A model generated the notes under the pieces. That model worked only from the letters and a program-made list of their open reading frames with translations, did not search any database and was not told the DNA's origin. This document shows positions 8,900 through 18,427 of a DNA stretch of 64,000 nt, one piece after another (the first letter of the stretch is position 1; each line of letters opens with the position of its first letter). This DNA comes from Streptomyces sp. SN-593 (lineage in GTDB: Bacteria > Actinomycetota > Actinomycetes > Streptomycetales > Streptomycetaceae). Position numbers and translations under genes: made by a program. Location: positions 4,253,001 through 4,317,000 of the forward strand of contig NZ_AP018365.1 of the NCBI RefSeq assembly GCF_016756395.1. The letters run 5' to 3'.

Positions 8900-10345
8900 T
8901 CAGTCCTGCGCCGCCCACCACTCCTTGAGCGCCGCCACGGCCGCGTCCTCACCGAGCGGGCCGTTCTCCAGCCGCAGCTCCAGCAGGTGCTGGTACGCCT
9001 TGCCGACCACCGGCCCCGGCGGGACGCCGAGGATACCCATGATCTGGTTGCCGTCCAGATCCGGACGGATCGCGTCCAGTTCCTCCTGCTCCTGGAGCTC
9101 GGCGATGCGCGCCTCCAGCCCGTCGTAGGTACGCGACAGCGCGGCGGCCTTGCGCTTGTTGCGGGTCGTGCAGTCGGAACGGGTCAGCTTGTGCAGCCGC
9201 TCCAGCAGCGGACCGGCGTCGCGTACGTACCGGCGGACGGCCGAGTCCGTCCACTCGCCGCTGCCGTAGCCGTGGAAACGCAGGTGCAGCTCGACGAGCC
9301 GGGAGACGTCCTTCACCAGCTCGTTGGGGTACTTCAGTTTCGTCATGCGGGACTTGGTCATCTTGGCGCCCACCACTTCGTGGTGGTGGAAGGAGACCCG
9401 GCCGTCCGGCTCGAACCGCCGGGTGCGGGGCTTGCCGATGTCGTGCAGCAACGCGGCCAGCCGCAGCACCAGGTCGGGGCCGTCGGTCTCCAGGTCGATG
9501 GCCTGTTCCAGCACGGTCAGGGTGTGCTCGTAGACGTCCTTGTGGCGGAAGTGCTCGTCGCGCTCCAGCCGCAGCGCCGACAGCTCGGGCAGCACCTGGT
9601 CGGCGAGCCCGGTCTCCACCAGCAGCCGCAGGCCCTTGCGGGGGTGGTCGGAGAGCAGCAGCTTGTTCAGCTCGTCCCGGACCCGCTCCGCGGACACGAT
9701 CGTGATCCGGTCGGCCATCGCCGTCATCGCGGCGACGACCTCGGGGGCCACCTCGAAGTCGAGCTGCGCGGCGAACCGGGCGGCCCGCATCATCCGCAGC
9801 GGGTCGTCGGAGAACGACGACTCCGGGGTCCCCGGCGTGCGCAGCACCCGCGCGGCCAGGTCGTCCAGACCGTGGTGGGGGTCCACGAACTCGGTCTCGG
9901 GCAGCGCCACGGCCATCGCGTTCACCGTGAAGTCCCGGCGGACCAGGTCCTCCTCGATGGTGTCGCCGTAGGACACCTCCGGCTTGCGCGAGGTCCGGTC
10001 GTACACCTCCGAGCGGTAGGTGGTGACCTCGACCTGGAAGCTCCTGGGCCCCTCGCCCCCGCCGGCGGGCACGTCCTTGCGCGCACCGACCGTGCCGAAG
10101 GCGATGCCGACCTCCCACACCGCGTCCGCCCACGGCCGCAGGATCCTCAGCACCTGCTCGGGCCGGGCGTCGGTGGTGAAGTCCAGGTCGTTGCCGAGCC
10201 GGCCGAGCAGGGTGTCCCGGACCGATCCGCCGACCAGGGCGAGCCGGAAGCCGGCGGCGCTGAACAGCCGGCCGAGGTCTTCGGCCACCGGCTCGACGCG
10301 GTGGTGGGCCTGCGGGGTCTGGGCGGCGTTGCTGACGTTCGGCAC
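8900..10345 (-). CDS. cca: CCA-adding tRNA nucleotidyltransferase
   Basis: A 481-residue class II nucleotidyltransferase that adds or repairs the 3' CCA end of tRNAs. The active-site region LVGGSVRDTLLGRLGNDLDF is near 35-55, with the metal-binding DLD. RRDFTVNAMA and DDPLRMMRAARF are the following conserved motifs. An HD domain is visible (LLHDIGKPRTRR). The start is GTG at 10343-10345 (VPNVSNAAQ), matching the Streptomyces orthologue. The open frame extends upstream to 10621, but that part overlaps the divergent DUF6049 gene and is low in plausible protein features. No clear Shine-Dalgarno sequence precedes the GTG. It is convergent with the MFS gene across the parS palindrome. Confidence 0.93.
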   Translation of the reverse strand: MPNVSNAAQTPQAHHRVEPVAEDLGRLFSAAGFRLALVGGSVRDTLLGRLGNDLDFTTDARPEQVLRILRPWADAVWEVGIAFGTVGARKDVPAGGGEGPRSFQVEVTTYRSEVYDRTSRKPEVSYGDTIEEDLVRRDFTVNAMAVALPETEFVDPHHGLDDLAARVLRTPGTPESSFSDDPLRMMRAARFAAQLDFEVAPEVVAAMTAMADRITIVSAERVRDELNKLLLSDHPRKGLRLLVETGLADQVLPELSALRLERDEHFRHKDVYEHTLTVLEQAIDLETDGPDLVLRLAALLHDIGKPRTRRFEPDGRVSFHHHEVVGAKMTKSRMTKLKYPNELVKDVSRLVELHLRFHGYGSGEWTDSAVRRYVRDAGPLLERLHKLTRSDCTTRNKRKAAALSRTYDGLEARIAELQEQEELDAIRPDLDGNQIMGILGVPPGPVVGKAYQHLLELRLENGPLGEDAAVAALKEWWAAQD

Positions 10346-10548
10346 AACGTCAAAGGGTACGGGGCGCGGGCGGGCCCTGGCGCCCCGCTTTCCCAGGAGC
10401 TGTGGCCCGGCTGTGGCGGACGCACGGCACTGGGACACCGCCGCGCTCGTTAACATGCCACCACGCACTTCCGCAGGACGCACAACACACACGAACGACC
10501 GACCGGTGGCAGCCACCGGCAGACGACGAACAAGGGACGGGCGAGCGC

Positions 10549-12906
10549 GTGGGCGAGGCGGCACAGGCAGCCGGTAGGGCTCCGACGGGACCGCGCCGAC
10601 GGCTGCTGCGGGGCACAGCACTGCTCGCGGGCGCGGCGCTCCTCACGGGCCTGCTGCAGGCCGCGGGAGCCACCGCCTCGCACGCCGCCCCCCGACTCGC
10701 CGCCACGGCCGCCACCGGCTCGCGTGCGGCCACGGTGAGCGTCAACGGACTCGACCCGCAGATCCCGACCCCGGGCGGTTCGATCACGGTGAGCGGGACC
10801 GTGGTGAACAACGGCAAGTCGAAGATCACCGACGCGCGGATGGCCGCCCACGTGGCGCCCGGCGGGGCGCTGCACACCCGCAGCGCGCTGGAGAGCGAGG
10901 AGGCCAGGACCGGCTTCGACGTCTCCCTGGACGGCAAGGACATCAACGGCCACCAGGTCACGATGCCGGACCTCGCGCCCGGGCAGAGCGCGCCGTTCTC
11001 CATGAAGATCCCGGTCAGCGCCCTCTACTTCGGCGACTCCGGAGGCGTGTACGTCGTCGGCATCGCCCTGGACGGCCTGAACGCCGAGGTGCCCGCCGAC
11101 CACGTCCTCGGCATCAAGCGGATCTTCCTGCCCTGGTACGGCGACAGCAGCGGCGCGGAGCCGACCAAGATCACCAACCTGTGGCCGCTGACCGACCGGC
11201 CGCACATCGACCCGCGCGGCGACAGCGACTCCCAGCAGAGCCCGATCTTCACCGACGACGACCTGGTCAAGGAGCTCAAGCCGAACGGCCGGCTCGGCGA
11301 GATGGTCAAGCTCGGCGGCAGCCTGCCGGTCACCTGGGTCGTCGACCCGGACCTGCTGGCCACCGTCGAGGCGATGACGAAGCCCTACCGGGTGGCCGGC
11401 TCCGGCGGCGACGTCACCAACCCCACCCAGGGCACCGGCTCGGCGGTCGCCAAGCAGTGGCTGAACTCGCTCAAGACGGCCGTCGCCGGCCACGAGGTGG
11501 TGGCGCTGCCGTTCGGCGACCCGGACATCGCCTCGCTCGCCCACCACGCCAAGGGCACGACCGGCGACCTCGACCTGGTGAAGACCGGCACCGCCCTCGG
11601 CAAGACCACCGTCGACCTCATCCTCGGCGTGCAGTCCGTCACCGACGTGGCCTGGCCGGTGGACGGCGCGATCGACTCCTCCGTGGTGTCGGTGGCCCGC
11701 TCCTCGGGCGCCGACCAGATCATCACCCGCAACGACTCCCTGCGGGAGCACAGCACCCTCGACTACACCCCGACCTCGGCCCGCTCCATCGGCGACGGCA
11801 CCACGGCGGTGAACACGGACGCCGCCCTTTCCACCGCCTTCGACGGCACCACGAGCGCCCCGCAGAGCGCGACCCTCGCCGTCCAGGACTACCTCGCCCA
11901 GAGCCTGCTGATCACCCTTGAGGCGCCGGACAAGCAGCGCAGCATCGTGGTGGCGCCGCAGCGCATGCCGAGCATCGCGCAGGCGAAGGCGATGGCGACC
12001 GCGATCGACGCGACGGACGACAGCCAGTGGGCGGACTCGGCCGGCTACGGCAGCGCGGTGAAGGCGAAGGCCGACCCGCAGGCCAACCGCAAGGTGCCCT
12101 CCTCCAGCGCCTACCCGAAGGCGCTGCGGGCCGGGGAACTGCCCACCGAAGCGTTCCAGCAGCTCCACGAGGTGCAGCTCAACCTCGACGACTTCGTGGT
12201 GATTCTCACCATCAAGGACCGCGTGACCGTGCCGTTCCGCAACGCGATGCTGCGGGCGATCTCCACCGGCTGGCGCGGGGACGACAGCGCCGAGCGGACC
12301 TACCGCGACTCGGTCGGCACCTACCTCACCGACCTGATCGGCTCCGTCCACATCCTCCAGAAGTCCGACCTGACCCTCTCCGGTCGCAGCGGCACCATCC
12401 CGGTCACCGTGAAGAACGAGCTCGGACAGCCGATCAACGGCCTCGTGCTGCGGCTCGGCTCCAACTCCAACATCCGGCTCAAGATCAAGGACCCCCAGCA
12501 GCCGATCGCCATCGACGGCGGCCATACCCGTACCCTGAAGTTCCAGACCACGGCGAGCGCCAACGGTCCGGCACAGATCACCGCACACCTCTACACCCGA
12601 AGCGGCGCGCTGTACGGCGGTGCCGTGGACTTCAAGGTGCAGCTCACCAACGTCACCGACCTGGTGATGCTGATCATCGCGGCCGGTCTGCTGCTCCTGG
12701 TGCTCGCCGGGGTACGGATCTATCGTCAGCGCAAGCGCCACGCGGCCGCCGAAGGCGGCGCGAACGGCGGCACCGGCGGCGGCGTGGACGGCGACGACGG
12801 TGGTGACACCGGCGGCACCGGCCCCGAGCACCCGGGTGACCCTGCGGTTGACACCGGCCAGGACAGCACCGAGCCGTCCCCGGCAGGTGAGAAAGTGGAC
12901 GGATAG
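10549..12906 (+). CDS. DUF6049-type secreted/membrane-anchored protein
   Basis: A 785-residue protein with a positively charged N terminus and a hydrophobic signal segment (LLRGTALLAGAALLTGLLQA, about 24-43). A large extracytoplasmic part follows, then a C-terminal membrane helix (LVMLIIAAGLLLLVLAGVRI, about 705-725) and a short Gly/Asp-rich cytoplasmic tail. It occupies the position of the DUF6049 gene upstream of murJ in Streptomyces. The start is taken as GTG 10549; the open frame extends to 10402. Only 26 bases separate it from murJ, so it is very likely the first gene of the murJ operon and may serve envelope assembly. The biochemical function is not known to me. Confidence 0.75.
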   Translation: MGEAAQAAGRAPTGPRRRLLRGTALLAGAALLTGLLQAAGATASHAAPRLAATAATGSRAATVSVNGLDPQIPTPGGSITVSGTVVNNGKSKITDARMAAHVAPGGALHTRSALESEEARTGFDVSLDGKDINGHQVTMPDLAPGQSAPFSMKIPVSALYFGDSGGVYVVGIALDGLNAEVPADHVLGIKRIFLPWYGDSSGAEPTKITNLWPLTDRPHIDPRGDSDSQQSPIFTDDDLVKELKPNGRLGEMVKLGGSLPVTWVVDPDLLATVEAMTKPYRVAGSGGDVTNPTQGTGSAVAKQWLNSLKTAVAGHEVVALPFGDPDIASLAHHAKGTTGDLDLVKTGTALGKTTVDLILGVQSVTDVAWPVDGAIDSSVVSVARSSGADQIITRNDSLREHSTLDYTPTSARSIGDGTTAVNTDAALSTAFDGTTSAPQSATLAVQDYLAQSLLITLEAPDKQRSIVVAPQRMPSIAQAKAMATAIDATDDSQWADSAGYGSAVKAKADPQANRKVPSSSAYPKALRAGELPTEAFQQLHEVQLNLDDFVVILTIKDRVTVPFRNAMLRAISTGWRGDDSAERTYRDSVGTYLTDLIGSVHILQKSDLTLSGRSGTIPVTVKNELGQPINGLVLRLGSNSNIRLKIKDPQQPIAIDGGHTRTLKFQTTASANGPAQITAHLYTRSGALYGGAVDFKVQLTNVTDLVMLIIAAGLLLLVLAGVRIYRQRKRHAAAEGGANGGTGGGVDGDDGGDTGGTGPEHPGDPAVDTGQDSTEPSPAGEKVDG

Positions 12907-12932
12907 CCAGCGGACAATAAGGTGGGGCACTG

Positions 12933-15458
12933 ATGAACGCGCCGTACGACGGTGATCGCGACGCTGCGGGCCAGATGCCTCACCCGCCCGAGCAGCACCC
13001 CGCGCCACCCGACCCCTATGCGCAGGACGGTTACGCCTACCAGCAGCCGTACCCGCAGCAGTACTCCCAGCCGGGCCCAGCAGGGCCCGGCCCGTCCGGC
13101 GACCAGTTCTACGACCAGTACGGACAGTACGGCCAGCAGGCGCAACCGCCGCAGCACCAGCAGCCGCAGCAGTACGCCCCGCAGGCGCAGCAGTACGGCG
13201 GCCAGGGGTACGGCGGCCAGCAGTGGCAGCAGCCGCCGGCGAGCTACCAGCAGATGACCTACGGCGACAACCCGGCCTCGCTCTACGTCGACGACCTCGG
13301 GCAGACCGGCGCGCTGCCCGTCTTCGACGCGTACGAGCACCTCTTCCGCGACCAGCAGCAGGGCGGCTACGCCCCGCCGCAGCAGGACCCGCACCAGCAG
13401 GGCCAGGGCTACCAGCAGGCGTACCAGCAGCCGCAGGACCCGCGGCAGGGCTACTTCCAGCAGCCCCAGCAGCCCGGCTACGAGCAGTCCTACGGCTACC
13501 CGCAGGCGCCCGGAGCCGCCGGCTACGCCCAGCCCGCGTACGAGGAGCAGCCGTACGGGCAGCCGACCACGTACCAGGGCGACCACCCGTACCCGGAGCA
13601 GGGCTACGCCGACCCCCGGCAGTACGGCCAGGGCGCCGGCGCCGGGTATGCGGACCCGCGGCAGGCCGATCCCCGGTACCCCGCCGCGTACCAGCCGCAG
13701 GCCGGCCAGCCGGTCCCGGCCGGGGTCCCGGCGGGCGGGGATCCCGGCGAGGGCACCGGGCAACTGCCGCCGCGCGACGCCACCGGCCCCATCCCGGTCG
13801 TCGCGCCCGCCCCCACCGGGGGCAAGGGCGGCAACATCCTCAAGTCCAGCGCGCTCATGGCCGCGGGCACCCTCGTCTCCCGGGTGACCGGCTTCGTGCG
13901 CACCCTGGTCATCGCCGCCGCGATCGGCGTGGCCACCCTCGGCGACTCCTACGCGGTCGCCAACGTGCTGCCGACGATGATCTACATCCTCACCATCGGC
14001 GGCGGGCTCAACTCGGTCTTCGTCCCGCAGCTCGCCCGGGCGATGAAGAACGACGAGGACGGCGGCGCCGCCTACGCCAACCGGCTGCTGACCGTGGTCA
14101 TGGTGGTGCTGGGCGGCATCGTGGCGGTCACCGTCGCCGGAGCGCCGCTGCTGGTCAAGATGATGTCCCCGAAGCTCGCGCAGAACCCGGACTCGTACGA
14201 CGTGGCGATCTCCTTCGCCCGCTACTGCCTGCCGACGATCTTCTTCATGGGCGTGCACGTCGTGATGGGCCAGGTGCTCAACGCCCGCGGGCGGTTCGGC
14301 GCCATGATGTGGACGCCGGTGCTCAACAACATCGTGGTGATCTTCACCTTCCTGATGTTCATCTGGGTCTACGGCCCCTTCAGCAGCACCCGGATGGACG
14401 CCACCACGATCACCCCGCAGGGCGCCCGGCTGCTGGGCATGGGCACCCTGCTCGGCCTGGTGGTGCAGTCGCTGTCGATGCTGCCGTACCTGCGGGACGC
14501 GGGCTTCAAGTTCCGGCCGCGCTTCGACTGGCGGGGCCACGGCCTGGGCCACACCGCCAAGCTGGCCAAGTGGACGTTCTTCTTCGTGCTCGCCAACCAG
14601 GCCGGCCTGATCGTCGTCACCCAGCTCGCCACCTGGGCGGGCGCCGACGCCGACAAGAGCGGCTACCAGGGCACCGGCATCACCGCCTACAACAACGCGC
14701 TGCTGATCTGGCAGATGCCGCAGGCCATCATCACCGTCTCGGTGATGGCGGCGGTGCTGCCCCGGATCTCCCGGGCGGCCGCCGACGGCGACATCGCCTC
14801 GGTCCGCGACGACATCTCCTACGGCCTGCGGACGTCGGCGGTGGCGATCGTGCCCGCCGGGTTCGCGTTCCTGGCGCTGGGCGTCCCGATGTGCGGCCTG
14901 CTGTACGCCAGCACCGGCGCGGAGTCCGCCCGCAACATCGGCTTCATCGTGATGGCCTTCGGCGTCGGGCTGATCCCGTTCTCCGCCCAGTACGTCATCC
15001 TGCGCGGCTTCTACGCCTTCGAGGACACCCGCACCCCCTTCTACAACACGGTGGTGGTCGCCGCGGTCAACGCGCTCGCCTCCGTCATCTCCTTCCTGGT
15101 GCTGCCCACCCGCTGGGCCGTGGTCGGCATGGCCTTCTCCTACGGCCTGGCGTACGCGGTCGGGGTCGGGGTGGCCGCCAAGCGGCTGCGCGCGCGGCTG
15201 CAGGGCGACCTGGACGGCAAGCGGGTCATGCGCACCTACGCCCGGCTGGCCGGCGCCTGCGTGCCCGCGGCGGTCCTCGCCGGGATCGCCGTGATCGTCG
15301 TCCTCAAGGCGCTCGGCAGTGGCGCGGTCGGCTCGATGGCCGCCCTCGTCGTCGGCGGCGGCCTGCTGATGGGAGTGTTCGTGATCGCGGCGAAGCGGAT
15401 GAGAATCGAGGAGATGACCGCCATGATCGGGATGGTGCGCGGGCGCCTGGGCCGCTGA
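12933..15458 (+). CDS. murJ: MurJ/MviN lipid II flippase with long disordered N-terminal tail
   Basis: An 841-residue protein. Residues 1-298 are low-complexity, dominated by Gln, Tyr, Pro and Gly, and predicted to be cytoplasmic and disordered. From about 300 (NILKSSALMAAGTLVSRVTG) a typical MurJ core of some 14 membrane helices follows, including RTLVIAAAIGVATLGDSYAV and AQYVILRGFYAFEDTRTPF. MurJ flips lipid II for peptidoglycan synthesis. The ATG at 12933 follows DUF6049 by 26 bases. The downstream neighbour is a pseudokinase; in Mycobacterium tuberculosis the equivalent MurJ is fused to a pseudokinase (Rv3910), so the two genes here look like the split form of one functional unit. Confidence 0.93.
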   Translation: MNAPYDGDRDAAGQMPHPPEQHPAPPDPYAQDGYAYQQPYPQQYSQPGPAGPGPSGDQFYDQYGQYGQQAQPPQHQQPQQYAPQAQQYGGQGYGGQQWQQPPASYQQMTYGDNPASLYVDDLGQTGALPVFDAYEHLFRDQQQGGYAPPQQDPHQQGQGYQQAYQQPQDPRQGYFQQPQQPGYEQSYGYPQAPGAAGYAQPAYEEQPYGQPTTYQGDHPYPEQGYADPRQYGQGAGAGYADPRQADPRYPAAYQPQAGQPVPAGVPAGGDPGEGTGQLPPRDATGPIPVVAPAPTGGKGGNILKSSALMAAGTLVSRVTGFVRTLVIAAAIGVATLGDSYAVANVLPTMIYILTIGGGLNSVFVPQLARAMKNDEDGGAAYANRLLTVVMVVLGGIVAVTVAGAPLLVKMMSPKLAQNPDSYDVAISFARYCLPTIFFMGVHVVMGQVLNARGRFGAMMWTPVLNNIVVIFTFLMFIWVYGPFSSTRMDATTITPQGARLLGMGTLLGLVVQSLSMLPYLRDAGFKFRPRFDWRGHGLGHTAKLAKWTFFFVLANQAGLIVVTQLATWAGADADKSGYQGTGITAYNNALLIWQMPQAIITVSVMAAVLPRISRAAADGDIASVRDDISYGLRTSAVAIVPAGFAFLALGVPMCGLLYASTGAESARNIGFIVMAFGVGLIPFSAQYVILRGFYAFEDTRTPFYNTVVVAAVNALASVISFLVLPTRWAVVGMAFSYGLAYAVGVGVAAKRLRARLQGDLDGKRVMRTYARLAGACVPAAVLAGIAVIVVLKALGSGAVGSMAALVVGGGLLMGVFVIAAKRMRIEEMTAMIGMVRGRLGR

Positions 15459-15597
15459 CGGGCCCGAGCGGACGTTCCTGTTCCGTACCGCACAACCATC
15501 GCGGTGGGCTGTGTGTCGTGCAGAGAGCCGGAGTGCGGGCACAATTGTCATCGGCGTGACGTGAGAACGTGCAATGGATGGGGAGGCAGGAACGACG

Positions 15598-17625
15598 GTG
15601 GCGGATCGGAGCACGGCCGCCGTCGGAGTGGCCAACGAGGGCGGCGAGGGTTCGTCCTCCGCCCGGCAGGGCGGCGCCACTCCCGACGGCACCACGACGG
15701 ACGAGCAGACCGGCGGCACCGCCGAGGACACCACAGCCCAGGAGCAGCCCGACACCAAGCCGGCCGCCGAGGCGATCGCCGAGCCGTCGACCGAGAGCAC
15801 GGGGCAGGACACCGTGCAGTTCGACGCCGCGACCGACGAGGACCCCGACACCGCCGAGCCGACCCAGCCCATCGACGCCGTGTCACCTGCCGGGACCGCG
15901 CGCGCGTCCGCCGGCGCCGCGACCAAGCCCGCCCCGACGTCGGGCAGGGAATCCGGCGCGAGGCCCGCTGCGAAGTCCGGTGCGAAGCCCGGTGCCGGGG
16001 CCGGCGGCGGAACGGCGACCACGACGGCCACCAAGGCGGCCGCCCCAGCCACCCCGGCGCCCGCGCCCGCGGCTGCCGCGGCCGGCGCCAAGCCCAAGCC
16101 CAAGCCACGGATCGCCGCTCCCGACCTGCACAGCGGCCACAAGCTCGCCCGCCGCTACCAGCTCGCCGAGTGCGTGACCCGGGTCGACGGCTTCAGTAGC
16201 TGGCGCGCGGTGGACGAGAAGCTGCGCCGGGCCGTCGGCGTGCATGTGCTCCCCGCCGACCACCCGCAGGCCCGCCCGGTGATGGCCGCGGCCCGCTCCG
16301 CCGCGCTGCTCGGCGACCCCCGCTTCGTCCAGGTCCTCGACGCGGTCGAGGACAGCGACCTCGTCTACGTCATCCACGAATGGCTGCCCGACGCCACCTC
16401 GCTGGCGGACCTGCTCCGGACCGGCCCCCTGGAACCGCACGAGGCGTACCAGATGGTCAGCCAGGTCTCCCAGGGCATGGCGGCCGCCCACCGGGAGGGC
16501 CTGGCACACCTGAGGCTCGACCCCGGTGCGGTGCTGCGCACGGTCTCCGGCCAGTACCGCATCCGCGGGCTCGCCGTCGCGGCGGCGCTGCGCGGCCTCA
16601 CCTCGGAGCAGCCGCGCCGGGAGGACACCGAGGCGATCGGCGCGCTGCTGTATGCCGCCCTGACCCAGCGCTGGCCGTACGAGGAGGACGCCCACGGTCT
16701 GACCGGCCTGCCCAAGGGTGTCGGTCTGATCGCCCCGGACCAGGTCCGGGCCGGCGTCCACCGCGGGCTGTCCGAGATCGCGATGCGCGCCCTCGCCAAC
16801 GACGGGGCCACCGCCTCCCGCGAGGAGCCCCCCTGCACCACCCCCGAGGAACTGGCCAAGGTCGTCGCGGGCATCCCGCGCGTCCGGCCGCCGGAGCAGC
16901 CCTCGCCCGCCTACGGTGTGGCGGCGCTCCAGCGTCCTCCCGCGCCGCCGGGCGCCGGCGCCACCCGCCAGCCGACCGTGCTGGCCGGACCGCCGCCCGC
17001 GCTGCCGGGCCGCACCGGTCAGGCTCTCAAGTGGGCCGTGGCAGCGCTGCTGATCGTCGCCATCGGCCTGGGCAGCTGGCAGCTCGCCGACACCCTCCAG
17101 TCCCGCGAGGGCCGCTCCGCCACGCCCACGCCCACGAGCCAGAAGGGCGGCCAGGCGCAGACGCACCCGTCCGCCGGACCGATCCCCATCGTCACGGTCA
17201 AGGACTACGACCCGTTCGGGTCCGACGGGGACGAGAACCCGACCAAGGTCAAGCTCGCCTACGACGGCAACGCGTCCACCGCCTGGGAGACCAGCTGGTA
17301 CGCGGACGCCCGGTTCGGGAACCTCAAGTCCGGTGTCGGGCTGATCCTCGACCTGGGCAGCGCCAAGACCGTCAGCGACGTGAAGGTGGACTTCGTCGGG
17401 CAGACGTCGGTCGACCTGATGGCCGCGCCCGCGGGGACGACCACCATGCCGACCGACTTCAGCACCTTCACCAAGGTCGCCAACGGTTCCGGCACGGAGG
17501 TCACGCTGACCCCGAGCAGCAAGGTGTCCTCGCGCTTCCTCCTGGTCTGGCTCACCTCCCTGCCGCCCATTTCGGACGGCCACTTCCGTGGAGAGGTGTC
17601 CGAGGTCCACGTCACGGGCAGCTGA
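15598..17625 (+). CDS. pseudokinase membrane protein, MurJ-associated
   Basis: A 675-residue protein. Residues 1-175 are Thr/Ala/Pro-rich and likely disordered. A protein-kinase-like fold spans about 180-425. The catalytic loop HRD is replaced by HLRLDP near 304, and no DFG is visible, so it should be catalytically dead. A membrane helix is at about 477-497. The extracytoplasmic end (about 530-675) has the look of a discoidin/F5-8C carbohydrate-binding fold (AYDGNASTAWETSWY). The GTG at 15598 has GGGGAGG 11-15 bases upstream. The alternative ATG at 15574 would put this Shine-Dalgarno inside the gene. It sits between murJ and sigM, and probably regulates or scaffolds MurJ as the fused domain does in mycobacteria (inference). 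Confidence 0.8.
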   Translation: MADRSTAAVGVANEGGEGSSSARQGGATPDGTTTDEQTGGTAEDTTAQEQPDTKPAAEAIAEPSTESTGQDTVQFDAATDEDPDTAEPTQPIDAVSPAGTARASAGAATKPAPTSGRESGARPAAKSGAKPGAGAGGGTATTTATKAAAPATPAPAPAAAAAGAKPKPKPRIAAPDLHSGHKLARRYQLAECVTRVDGFSSWRAVDEKLRRAVGVHVLPADHPQARPVMAAARSAALLGDPRFVQVLDAVEDSDLVYVIHEWLPDATSLADLLRTGPLEPHEAYQMVSQVSQGMAAAHREGLAHLRLDPGAVLRTVSGQYRIRGLAVAAALRGLTSEQPRREDTEAIGALLYAALTQRWPYEEDAHGLTGLPKGVGLIAPDQVRAGVHRGLSEIAMRALANDGATASREEPPCTTPEELAKVVAGIPRVRPPEQPSPAYGVAALQRPPAPPGAGATRQPTVLAGPPPALPGRTGQALKWAVAALLIVAIGLGSWQLADTLQSREGRSATPTPTSQKGGQAQTHPSAGPIPIVTVKDYDPFGSDGDENPTKVKLAYDGNASTAWETSWYADARFGNLKSGVGLILDLGSAKTVSDVKVDFVGQTSVDLMAAPAGTTTMPTDFSTFTKVANGSGTEVTLTPSSKVSSRFLLVWLTSLPPISDGHFRGEVSEVHVTGS

Positions 17626-17659
17626 CCGCGCCGGCGGCCGGCGGAGGAGGGGGCCTGCT

Positions 17660-18427
17660 GTGGAAGGAAGCACGCTCGGTGACGCCGAGCTCCTCGCCCG
17701 CCATGTCGCGGGCGATCCCGACGCCTTCGGCGAGCTGGTACGCCGGCACCGGGACCGGCTGTGGGCGGTCGCGCTGCGCACCCTGGGGGACCGGGAGGAA
17801 GCCGCTGACGCGGTCCAGGACGCCCTGGTGTCCGCCTTCCGCTCCGCCCACACCTTCCGCGGCCAGTCGGCCGTCACCACCTGGCTGCACCGCATCACCG
17901 TGAACGCCTGCCTGGACCGGGTGCGCCGGGCCTCCTCCCGGCGCACGTCACCGGTCGCGGACGAGCAGCACCTCGACGCGCTGATCGAGCCGCACGAGTC
18001 CGCGGAGGCGCCGGCGGAGCGCGACGAGCTGCACCGGGAGCTGCTGGCGGCGCTCGCCACGCTTCCCGTCGAGCAGCGGGCCGCGCTGGTCCTCGTCGAC
18101 ATGCAGGGCTATCCGGTCGCCGAGGCCGCCGCGGTCCTGGACGTGCCGACCGGCACCGTGAAGAGCCGCTGCGCGCGCGGCCGGGCCCGGCTGCTTCCGC
18201 TGCTGCGCCATCTGCGGGCCGGGGCGGCAGAGGCGGCAGAGGCGGCGGAGGCAAAGGCCGCGGCGGACGGACCGTCCTCCTTGCCGGCGGCGGGACCCTC
18301 CGCGGACGGGCCCTCCGCCCAACGGCCACCAGGGCAGCGACCTGTCGCCGGGAGCAGAAGGAACCGGACGGAGGGGACATCCGTCCCACCGACAGGATCG
18401 ACGCAGGACGGAGGTGGACACCGATGA
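17660..18427 (+). CDS. sigM: ECF sigma factor SigM
   Basis: A 255-residue ECF sigma factor. Region 2 (about 20-90) contains DAFGELVRRHRDRLWAVALR and TWLHRITVNACLDRVRR. Region 4 (about 115-175) contains LPVEQRAALVLVDMQGYPV followed by the helix-turn-helix VAEAAAVLDVPTGTVKSR. A non-conserved Ala/Pro/Gly tail of about 65 residues follows. GTG 17660 is preceded by GGAGGAGGGGG. The stop overlaps the start of the anti-sigma gene by 4 bases (ATGA), indicating translational coupling. Order and sequence match S. coelicolor sigM-rsmA upstream of trxBA. Confidence 0.9.
   Translation: MEGSTLGDAELLARHVAGDPDAFGELVRRHRDRLWAVALRTLGDREEAADAVQDALVSAFRSAHTFRGQSAVTTWLHRITVNACLDRVRRASSRRTSPVADEQHLDALIEPHESAEAPAERDELHRELLAALATLPVEQRAALVLVDMQGYPVAEAAAVLDVPTGTVKSRCARGRARLLPLLRHLRAGAAEAAEAAEAKAAADGPSSLPAAGPSADGPSAQRPPGQRPVAGSRRNRTEGTSVPPTGSTQDGGGHR

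Noticed and set aside
12726-16142. Minus-strand frame of over 1100 codons opposite murJ
   Set aside because: Antisense shadow; composed of Arg, Ala, Gly and His runs typical of out-of-frame reading.
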